Below, in pieces: positions 21,209-28,372 of a stretch of DNA of 28,372 bases. The notes below the pieces were generated by a model. The model was not told where the DNA came from and searched no databases. It saw only the letters and a program-made list of their open reading frames with translations. The number at the start of each line of letters is the position of its first letter. Position 1 is the stretch's first letter. The DNA comes from Chara braunii (taxonomy: Eukaryota; Streptophyta; Charophyceae; Charales; Characeae): NCBI GenBank assembly GCA_003427395.1, contig BFEA01000043.1, forward strand, positions 3,744,666 to 3,773,037, in the 5' to 3' direction. A program made the position numbers and the translations under genes.

Positions 21209-21435
21209 CAGGCCCAAACGACATTACCGTTTGGGCCTGGCGGCGCTCTTGAGGCTGCCGCCCGCCGGTTAGGGCTGAACCGTCAATCTCGACGGCTCAG
21301 GGCACGGCCAGGCCTCGCAGCATTGAGGCCAGTCTCTGCCCACCGGTACAAAAGACCGGTCCGGCCTCATTCTGAGGTATCGAACCACCGACACTCTAGC
21401 GGTGCGTTATGGTATATCGCCAGAGCGCTAGCGCT
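21209..21435. repeat. Chain of eight back-to-back hairpins
   Basis: In order: 21209-21239 (12-base perfect arms, loop acattac), 21239-21262 (GGCGGC/GCCGCC), 21275-21300 (10-base arms, one mismatch), 21311-21330 (GGCCTC/GAGGCC), 21342-21360 (ACCGGT arms), 21365-21377 (CCTCA/TGAGG), 21386-21404 (CACCG/CGGTG) and the palindrome AGCGCTAGCGCT at 21424-21435. There is almost no unpaired sequence between the first four. The chain begins three bases after the inverted integrase ends. Confidence 0.75.
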
Positions 21436-22193
21436 ATTCATCGCGCAGGAGCACGAGGAGCAGCGCAGCAGCAGTATCGCAGCAACGGCAACGAGCGGAG
21501 CAGCAGCAGCGGCGACTGAGCAAGATCGGCGGCCATAGCCGCCTGAGGTATCGGGAGCTGGGGGTTCTCTCCTCCCTCACGTCGCCAGTCCCCTATCTCT
21601 CTCTCTCCTCCTCGACTCCATTCTTCTTCTTCTTCTTCTTCTTCTTCAGACTTAATCTTCTTCTTCTTCTTCTTCTTCTTCTTCTTCTTCTTCTTCTTCT
21701 TCAGACTGGAGACTTATACTAGCTGGACAGAGATCAGTGTTGGACTTTGGTGGTAAGAGGCTGTGGTACTTACCGGGTTCGAGACTTGGAAATTGTTGGG
21801 AATGATACTTGGCTGCATCACAGATTGGACACCGGTTACATTAGGACTCTGTATCTCCGACATTGATGACTTATTGTCCGCGACATTTGATCTTGTTCGA
21901 TGACATTTTGGATTACCATATTAGTGACCTACTGGTTTCTATCTCGGTGACATTTGGTGCTACCTACATCTCCCACCTCCTTCGTCTCTCCTCCCACCTT
22001 CATCTGTGTATGTGTGTACGGGGCCTGAGCATCGTCTATGTATGACTCGACCCCACCATCTCACGATTGTATGTGTGTGGAGTGACATCTGTGTGAGTCA
22101 TTCTATGTGAGTCAGTCCGTTTATCAGACTTTCGTTGCATACATACTCATCCCATATTGGTTGATCTTTGGTTCTGCCCCATACTCATCCTAC
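21436..22193. other. CAG-rich and unassigned spacer
   Basis: The first ~100 bases are CAG/AGC-rich. The rest, apart from the TTC repeats, shows no gene, no tRNA and no terminal repeat that I can recognise. GACATTTG-like words recur at about 21877 and 21948. It could include the 3' untranslated part of the - strand gene that ends at 22194. Confidence 0.4.
21621..21702. repeat. (TTC)n microsatellite in two blocks
   Basis: TTC repeats run at 21621-21647 and about 21656-21702. Both blocks end in TTCAGACT, suggesting slippage duplication of one block. Confidence 0.95.
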
Positions 22194-22547
22194 ACATCAC
22201 GAGTATGTAACAAGACACCAGGGAGTCTGGGATTGTGTACCCTCCATGGGATTTGAGCAGTACGGGGATTGCAATGCAGGCCCCCGATTGTTGTGGTCTA
22301 GGTCCTGCATCACCTGGGAGGAGGAGTGTTGTCTACTGTCTTCAAAATCCTTTGGCTTGGTTCTTTTCGGGGAGCCAGCTCTGAGGAACCTGTCTAAGTC
22401 CATGCCATCGCCGACAGGGACTCCAACAGGAACAATTGTGCCCTTTTCGCCAAGCGGGGTGATCCTCCCTTGGTTGTCCTGCAGGAATCCCTGTTGAGCA
22501 GCCAATGAAGGGTCTTTGCAGTTGAGATTGAAAGGACAGAGTTCGCC
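22194..22547 (-). CDS. Candidate last exon of the same unrecognised gene
   Basis: A 77-nt interval (22624-22548, - strand) has a GTAAAA donor and a pyrimidine-rich acceptor ending TTCTTCACAG. Joining across it keeps the frame of the exon's second half (ITNAK then GELCPFNLNC). The exon encodes 117 residues with GELCPFNLNCKDPSL, a Gly/Val-rich GTIVPVGVPVGDG, then a charged low-complexity tail, and stops at 22194-22196. Because 77 is not a multiple of 3, the unspliced open frame over this region (22769-22197) mixes two frames. The reading is supported by residue composition and splice-like borders only. Confidence 0.45.
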
Positions 22548-22624
22548 CTGTGAAGAAGAGAGAAGCCGGAGTAAGGGAAAAACCCGACTTATCCAGAATG
22601 CATCGGCGGAGTTGAGAGTTTTAC

Positions 22625-22934
22625 CTTCGCATTGGTGATGAGCAGTCTGATTGTCCAGGAGTTGACACCGTTCGTCACGCAGTAAAACGAGAGCGAGAGT
22701 TCCAGGGCCTGTAAACCCATGCTGTAGCGGATCACAGCGCTTTGCTGGTAGTGAATGTTCGTAACTCATTCAAGGGCTTGGCAATAGCTCGCGTGAAATG
22801 TTCATGCTGGCAGGTGTAGGGGTAACAGGCCGCCGCGCATTCCTCCTCTCCAGAGTGGGCAGAGTACTCGCCCCAGTGAATGTGGAAGGAGATGCTGCCC
22901 CTTGCCTCCACGTTGGGAGGGAAAGGTAGGCTGG
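22625..22934 (-). CDS. Candidate exon of an unrecognised host gene, with a frame break
   Basis: Read on the - strand, an acceptor-like CACCATAG ends at 22935 with a branch-like CTAAT upstream. From 22934 a frame runs through SLPFPPNVEARGS, FHIHWGEYSAHS and a Cys-rich CAAACYPYTC to SKAL, then meets TGA near 22732. The next frame continues at once with IRYSMGLQALELS, FYCVTNGVNSW and TIRLLITNAK up to a GT donor at 22624. A single lost base at about 22733-22735 would explain the switch, either a real mutation or an assembly error. The product looks like an extracellular Cys-containing domain, but I do not recognise the family. It may be a pseudogene. Confidence 0.45.
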
Positions 22935-22953
22935 CTATGGTGAAATTAGGTTA

Positions 22954-23045
22954 ACCACAGTAAAACCCGAAACAGCACAAAATTTTGCGGCGTTGCTGGA
23001 GCGCGCTCCGGGTACCCCCACAGTAAAACCCGAAGCAGCACAATT
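22954..23045. repeat. Pair of ~26 bp direct repeats
   Basis: CACAGTAAAACCCGAA followed by A or G and CAGCACAA occurs at about 22956-22980 and 23020-23044, 64 bases apart. On the - strand the first copy lies just ahead of the acceptor of the candidate exon, so both may be inside an intron. Confidence 0.8.
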
Positions 23046-23280
23046 TTTTTTGGTCTGAAGCTTCTATGGTCCTTGCAAAGCTGAGTAGCCCGGGCAAACA
23101 AGGTGACCTGGGCCGCCTGGCTGGTAGCCTAGTAAATAAATAAACAATATGTAAATAAATAAAAATATATAAATCAATAATACATAAATAAAGAAATGTC
23201 GCTGGGGNGTGTCGATGTGCCAAGTTTTTTACCATGGGGGTAGAAACAGTGCATAACATGTTGGCCCCACGTTGTGAAAT
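23046..23280. other. AT-rich stretch with (AAAT)n-like repeats
   Basis: AAATA/AATAAAT repeats at about 23130-23200. On the - strand a TTTACTAG at about 23130 could be an acceptor for an open stretch (SQAAQVTLFARATQLCKDH), but there is no supporting donor, so no exon is called. Confidence 0.4.
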
Positions 23281-24080
23281 TGTGCGAGGAGAGAGAAAGG
23301 ATGTGGTGTTGGAGGACCAATGGGTGTGAGAGGAGACGGCTCAGAGGGGACTGGAAGAAGGAACAAGGCCCTTAGGAGGAAAGAAGAGCAAGAGTGGGAG
23401 TAGTTGGCAGAGGAGGAGGGGAGGAGCTATGGAGTAATTGCAGGTGGAGTAACAAGAGAGGAGGAGGACAAGGCTGTTTGGCAGGAAACAGAAGGTGCAG
23501 GATGAGGACGAATGGGAGTGAGAAAAGTTTAGGAGGTGGAAGAGGAACAGGAGCCAAGAATAAGGCTGTGTGTTTTTTTTTTCCTGGCGGGAAACAAAGG
23601 TGGTTTCGTGTTTGGCGGGAAACAGAGGGTGTAGGATGAAGATGAATGGCAGTAAGAGTAGCTGAAGAAGGAGGTGGTAGAAGAAGAGGAGGAGGAGCAG
23701 CAGGAGGAGGAGGAGGAGGACAAGGAGGAAGAGAGTGTCGGGGAGAGGAGACGGGAGTCAGAGGAGCTGAAAGAGAAAGGTGGATAGTGGGAGGAAGAGG
23801 AACAGAAGGAGGAGAAACAGAAGGAGGACGAGGAGGAGGAGGAGGAAGAGGAGGAGGAGGAGGACCAGGAGGGCGAGTAACATCAGTTGGGAGTGGTAAG
23901 AGGATGGGTACGAGCAAGTCATAGGAGATGAGGAAGCAGCTCGCAGGAGGAGAAAGCTAAGGAAGAGGAGGAGGAGGAGGAGGAGGGGTAACATTTGTTG
24001 GGAGAAGTAAGAGGATGAATATGAGTCGTAGGAGAGGGGGAAGCAGCTGAAAGAGGAGGCAGCTGATGAAGAGAATGGAC
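23281..24080. repeat. GA-rich (AGG/GAGGA) low-complexity block with internal duplications
   Basis: The + strand is almost all purine, with long GGAGGA runs at 23680-23880 and 23960-23990. Longer words recur: GGCRGGAAACAGARGGTG near 23478 and 23613, and GTAACAT-x-GTTGGGAG with GTAAGAGGATG near 23878 and 23990. The proline-rich open frame on the - strand (23917-23372) follows from the CCT repeats and is not called a gene. Confidence 0.85.
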
Positions 24081-24100
24081 TCAGACGGAGGTAGACGGAG

Positions 24101-24540
24101 TAGGTAATGTGGCCAGGATAACGAGGAATCGACGATTGCCTGTGATTGGTTGCTGGATTCAGAGAAAGGGACGTGCGCGACAGGTTCTATGTTTGCATGC
24201 TAGTAGATTTTATGAGGAAATGTGACAGCGCCCCCCCCCCCACACCTTCTCCTGAGTAGCTAAGAGATTGACACCGCCAGCTCTCTGTTTGTGCGAGGTG
24301 CGAGAGAGTCCGAACCTGGTCGATATGACAACCAGGTGCATCATTCTAACTTTGTCGAACACTCGTTACACGATTGGCTCGAATTTACTTCTTTGTGAGA
24401 TTGCTTTCTTGTACTTTTTCTTTTTTTTCTTTTTTTTCACGTTGTTTTATAAGACTACCCGGCCATTATTCTTTGTACATCATTGCGATAGAGTCGGAGT
24501 GGAAGCTCACGCTTTTTTTTGTTTTTTTAAACAATGTTTG
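24101..24540. other. Unassigned stretch with C- and T-runs
   Basis: Holds a C-run (about 24228-24240), T-runs (24416-24440, 24512-24528), a CCAAT-like box on the - strand (ATTGG at about 24145) and a hairpin ACCTGGT/ACCAGGT (24314-24337). No gene is recognised. Confidence 0.35.
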
Positions 24541-24569
24541 CTCCAATCTTTTTTTTTTTTTTTTTTTTT

Positions 24570-24664
24570 AACATTGTCTGATGGACCACGAATCAGATGT
24601 TTTACCTAAAGTGATCAGAAACAGATACTACACTTGATCTTAGCCAGAGGGCCGAGAAATGCTT
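24570..24664 (-). pseudogene. Retroposed, 3'-truncated U2 snRNA copy
   Basis: On the - strand from 24664 the sequence follows the 5' part of U2 snRNA: TTTCTCGGCC, GGCTAAGATCAAGTGTAG, TATCTGTT, then a diverged stem-loop II region (ATCTGAT, GTGG) up to a GTTAA near 24570. U2 pairs with the intron branch point; the GTAGTA core is intact. It ends before the Sm site, at about residue 95 of ~190, and is followed by 21 A (T on the + strand, 24549-24569). CTCCAATC flanks both sides (24541-24548 and 24670-24677), a likely 8 bp target duplication. No plant U-snRNA upstream element or TATA box lies before it, so it is a LINE-type retropseudogene or a U2-derived SINE. The alignment is from memory. Confidence 0.8.
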
Positions 24665-24677
24665 CCCCCCTCCAATC

Positions 24678-25069
24678 GATCTTCGTGGGGTTCAAAGCTT
24701 CGCCCCGCCCCCCTCCCTCCCCCCCCTCCCTTTCCTAACAAGGCGTTTTTATTTTCTGAGAATGATTGTTTTTTTTTTCTTTTTCCTGATCGTCGTGGTG
24801 GCTATGATTTGCCGTCATCTTTGCTAGGAGGACATAGGAAAAGACGTCGTCGCCACAATTTGAAGATGATCATAGCAAAAATGATTGAGTCTGAGGTGAC
24901 GGCGTCCGACTCTTCGCCATCGCCCTCTGCTTCTGCTTCTTCTTCTTGCGCTCGGCCAGCGGTACCAGGCAACACAGTTGGGAAAATAAGGAAGCATGTT
25001 CGACAGTTTGTGAATGCATCCTACGACGAACACAAGCAATGATTGAAGAATACGCTGAACAAGGTGGAC

Positions 25070-25070
<1 letters not shown>
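24678..25070. other. Unassigned stretch with a weak open frame
   Basis: C-rich (24699-24733) then T-rich. A + strand frame ends at 25040-25042 (KIRKHVRQFVNASYDEHKQ at its C-terminus) after a Ser-rich run. It could be a 5' exon, but there is no support beyond its length, so it is not called a gene. Confidence 0.3.

Positions 25071-25074
<4 letters not shown>

Positions 25075-25114
<40 letters not shown>
25075..25114. repeat. (TC)n microsatellite
   Basis: About 20 uninterrupted TC units. Confidence 0.97.
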
Positions 25115-25116
<2 letters not shown>

Positions 25117-25248
25117 CGCAACGGCTCGTGGTATTCTGTCTCCTCGCTTAGATGTTCTTATTTATTTATACTCCATTCCAAACAGTTTAAACACTCCCTG
25201 ATTGGCATGCTTGGTCCATTTCCAATAGTTCAATAATGTTGACGCCCT

Positions 25249-25354
25249 TTGTGTGTGTGTGTCGCGTGTGTGTGACATTTATGTGTGTGTGTCGCGTATG
25301 TGTGACATTTATGTGTGTGTGCGTGTGGCGTGTTTGACGTGTCTGTATGTGTGT
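25249..25354. repeat. TG-rich minisatellite, 30 bp unit
   Basis: A unit of the form (TG)4TCGCGT(R)TGTGTGACATTTATG repeats with a 30-base period, two clear copies and a degenerate third, embedded in TG dinucleotides. Confidence 0.85.
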
Positions 25355-28300
25355 TTTTGTCACGGTACGAAACTGTCGCGGTCGCACCACAGCATGTTGT
25401 GTCATAATGCCACACGAAATAACATCACCTCGTGGGCTTCACCACATAACGACGCAGAATCATTCACTTTTTCGTAACAAGAGTCAATTGTGCGAGGAAA
25501 GGTTCAGCCCTGTGAATGCCTTATGAGCAGGACCCGGGAAGAAGGGGAAGCCCGAATTGCCATGGGTATGTAGTGGTCAGGGCAGAGGGGGTCGTTTTTC
25601 AGGGCGACAAAAGGAATTTCAAACGGAATTTAATGGGATAATTGTCCTTATACTGCCAAGATCATCATCCGAGAGCAATGACTCATTGTGCCAAGGAAAC
25701 CTTTCTCGAAGGGAATCCTTGGGTAAAAGATTGGTCCGCAGGAAACATTCATGAAACCATCGACCGGATAACCGAAGGGAGGGCCAGAAACGACAACGAA
25801 CCGTAACAGCATTCATAATATGGCTCAGGACGGCCTCAGCCTCAGTATGTAGCACGTAGGATGTACAACCGAAAGCATCACCAGCCCATAGCATCATGGC
25901 CAGAAAAAACGGGGGGGGAAAAAGGACAAATAAGCAACACTCTCAAGGGTTAAATCTCAAAATTCCATCATGATTCGGGAACACAAGGTTGCAGCACAAG
26001 GGCAAGCTATGCTCCATCATTATAAGTGTTACGCATGCAAACGTCCACAGGACCAAAGCCAGTGGACGGGGAGAACACAAACGAAGTCTTGTCCCAAAGC
26101 AAACATGCACTAGACTCAGCCTTGCAGCATTTTTACATGGCGAACTCCTCGTACCAACTCAACTTAAGAAGATATGGATTCAGACCCATAGGAAGATGCA
26201 AATGACGAAACAAATGGGAAAGCTCCGGTACACCAATATGCTAAACTTCGGCGAATGAAGCTCAACAAAAAAGCCCAGAAATTACACCCTCCATAACCCT
26301 ACACCAGGGGCGAATTCCGAACTACATCACTAGTTCACACGGAGCCCCCACTTGCTTCATAAAGCAGTAACACGGTCAATGAACCACTACGCCACCGCCA
26401 AACTAGTTAACAAACGTCACGGCCATCGCACTGCGATCCTCAACATGTGATCATAACGGCAAGAAAAAGACGCCGCTACTAAACCATTCCAGCACACCCA
26501 ATTCCATTTGCAAAACCAACAGCAAAGGTCAAAGGAAAATCTCTTTCAATGACAGCATGACTCCAAGATCGTTATCCGATCATAACATGACTTATGACAG
26601 AATCAAACAGGAGCATCTTGCAAATCCATGGATGGGCCAAGACCTGTGCTAATTTACTCGTGTCGTCACACCCGCACCGACTGCAACAGTAGTACGTTCC
26701 ATGGGCGATGGGTCCCAGGGAGTGGATCATTACAACAAACACTCCGACTTCGTGATCAACTCAGAAACAATCATGCGTTAGGAACACTCTGCATGTGCAG
26801 TCGATACCTCCCGTCCCCGCTTAAACAATGATCAGCGCAACAGGTGCAATGGACATCATCAGAAGGAGTAAATGTACAAACCAAAAGCATGACTAAGGAT
26901 TGGTACGCTACAGTATTATCAGAATTGAGCGGCAAAAAACACCAATCTAATCAGCAGCTTATGTAAACGACAAAGATGGTACGTAGGATGCTTCCTCGCC
27001 ACCCAAAGCCTTATCATCAACCTGCCAGGTCACGCGGTACCGATAACTCCGAAATAGCAAGAGACCAAATGAATCCATAGCCACGGGAATGACGACCAGG
27101 CACCGGGATAGCAGACCAATGAATTTACACTAAGGAATGAAGCCCAACAGAAAAGCGAAAGAAATGCACCCCTAGGGAAGCAAAATGTCAGTTGGGAATC
27201 CTTCAAAAGGGAACTCATCCGGGTGGGGTCGAAGAAATGCGGACGCAGTCGTGCTTCGACCAAAAACAGGAATTTAGAATCTCACACCGCTCCTAAGAAG
27301 CCACCCATATTCCCAAAGCGGAGGTGAAAACTGAACACCATCATCAGCACACACAAAGCATCTCCTTGTTTTTCAAAGCAATATCGCCGCTCCTGAACCA
27401 TTATCCTATCGCCATCCCATGTACCAAACTACCCATACATGTCAAAACATTAGTACTTTGCGAGACCCTGTAGCAAGCAGAGAGGAAAAAGGATCCCAAG
27501 AAGATGGAGTAGCCCAGGTGCATGCGCAGGACAAGTAGAGGGGGGCAGCGCATACTCAAGTAGTAACCCCCGAGTGACAAACACGACCCAGGAAGCGAGC
27601 AGGGGGATCGTGAAGAGGTGAGTAGAGAGAAGTAGAAATACACCACGCCATATCCCTTTGCGCACACGAACATCCATGATGTAACACCACACCAGCAAGA
27701 GTACAGAAAGGAGAGATACTAATCACGAAGCCAGCGAACCCCCGTCACGCCTTGCAAAATCTGGGTAGAGATGGGGAAGAGCAGTTGGTACCGGAACGGA
27801 GAGCCAAAAAGACCAATACTGCCTGGGTGTCGAGGAAGGCCATAAATGCAAAGTACGCTAGGAAGACGATGCAGAGAAGCACGATGAGGCAGATTGTACC
27901 GAGCATCTCCATGGTAAAAGGATCTTGGACAAAAGAGCATATCGAACCCTATGTCCTTCGGATTGCAGAAGCCGCCAAGAGCTCCTACATGCAGAACAAA
28001 AACACACACGAGGCGGCCAAAGACGGGAACAAGCACGCGAATAGAGGAAGGTAGAGGATAGGGATAGTAGTTAACACATCCAGCAGGGAGGGTGATCAAT
28101 AGGAGGGAAGCATGGGGTGGAAGGTGAGAAGAGAAGAAGTCCCAACTCGATCAAGCGGCCTTCAACTGCCGACGCATGGTAGGTAGGTAGTGGAACACGC
28201 CCCTTAAGCAGCTTTTCACCAGCCTCCACATAAGCTGGATCTTCAGAAAACTAATCAACCTCCATGCCGTAAAGAAAGGGACCGGAATGCCGTCGGGCAA

Positions 28301-28372
28301 AGCCCGTATTCCAAAGAGACGAAGATTTCAAGGGTCATGCATAGCGGGTACAGGCGAGGAAGGGGGTATTCA
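25355..28372. other. 3 kb unassigned, A/C-rich + strand
   Basis: No gene, RNA or known repeat domain is recognised. From about 25900 the + strand is rich in A and C and poor in T and G. The T/G-rich opposite strand resembles the non-coding interior and LTRs of element 1 in composition, so this may be an antisense retrotransposon fragment; that is inference. One neat hairpin lies at 25691-25722 (CCAAGGA/TCCTTGG with an inner CCTT/AAGG). Open frames on the - strand are hydrophobic because of the composition. Diverged copies of one segment lie at about 26160-26480 and 27050-27395. Confidence 0.4.
26160..27395. repeat. Old ~0.9 kb duplication (two diverged copies)
   Basis: GAATGAAGCYCAACARAAAAGC occurs at about 26253 and 27135 and is followed in both by a shifted ATTACACCC/ATGCACCCC. 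Later GCCGCT-x-CT-x-AACCATT occurs at 26472 and 27386. The order is kept, with offsets of 882 and 914 bases. Only islands match. Confidence 0.4.

Noticed and set aside
21209-21239. Hairpin with loop ending ATTAC, reminiscent of rolling-circle origins of circular single-stranded DNA viruses
   Set aside because: The loop lacks the NANTATTAC nonamer (two deviations), and no Rep gene or iterons lie nearby; it is better seen as the first of a chain of hairpins.
23372-23917. 181-codon proline-rich frame on the - strand, extensin-like at first sight
   Set aside because: Its composition follows entirely from the AGG/GGA repeat on the other strand; no signal peptide, no extensin SPPPP pattern and similar bias in all frames.
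24659-25042. 127-codon + strand frame with a Ser-rich middle
   Set aside because: It starts inside the U2-derived copy, crosses C- and T-runs and shows no recognisable domain; kept only as a note on the spacer.
27745-27912. 55-codon hydrophobic frame on the - strand (one long membrane-like segment), plus other hydrophobic frames at 27030-27698
   Set aside because: The - strand here is T/G-rich, which yields Leu, Phe, Val and Cys in every frame; no homologue known to me and no promoter or ribosome context.

Overview
The window is a repeat-dominated piece of a eukaryotic nuclear genome, most likely from a streptophyte. The evidence is plant-type LTR retrotransposons, a tRNA-Asp-type primer binding site, a chromodomain-bearing Ty3/gypsy pol and GT-AG-like intron borders. 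The pol reading frame resembles, from memory only, retrotransposon proteins of the charophyte alga Chara braunii; that species call is an inference.

Region 1 (1-17246) is one very large LTR retrotransposon on the + strand. Two copies of a ~4.95 kb LTR (1-4977 and about 12301-17246) flank a ~7.3 kb interior. The interior has a tRNA-Asp-like primer binding site at 4980-4997, a ~2.2 kb non-coding leader, one broken gag-like gene (7253-8302) and ~4 kb without coding potential. There is no pol, so the element looks non-autonomous (TR-GAG or LARD-like). Each LTR carries an ordered set of RNA-structure-like arrays. The first is eleven hairpins with near-constant loops and different, self-complementary stems. 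The second is five ~122 bp subrepeats. The third is a cluster of short perfect hairpins.

Region 2 (17247-about 21208) is the 3' part of a Ty3/gypsy chromovirus into whose gag gene element 1 has inserted. It shows the gag CCHC knuckle, then a canonical -1 frameshift heptamer (GGGAAAC) placed directly before the gag stop. A -1 frame pol follows with protease, reverse transcriptase and RNase H. At 20004/20005 the coding strand flips: integrase, GPY/F module and chromodomain lie on the - strand and end at about 21205, where the missing integrase start would join. This fits an inversion of the 3' half of pol. Several frameshifts and stops make it a pseudogene.

Region 3 (21209-28372) starts with a chain of eight back-to-back hairpins (21209-21435), then simple repeats. 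A likely host gene fragment lies on the - strand (22934-22194, two exons with a 77 nt intron). Next come a GA-rich low-complexity block, a retroposed U2 snRNA copy on the - strand (24570-24664, A-tail and 8 bp target duplication), more simple repeats, and ~2.9 kb of unassigned sequence with a strong A/C-rich + strand and traces of an old ~0.9 kb duplication.

Nothing was aligned or searched; all similarity statements are from reading the sequence and from memory of the families.
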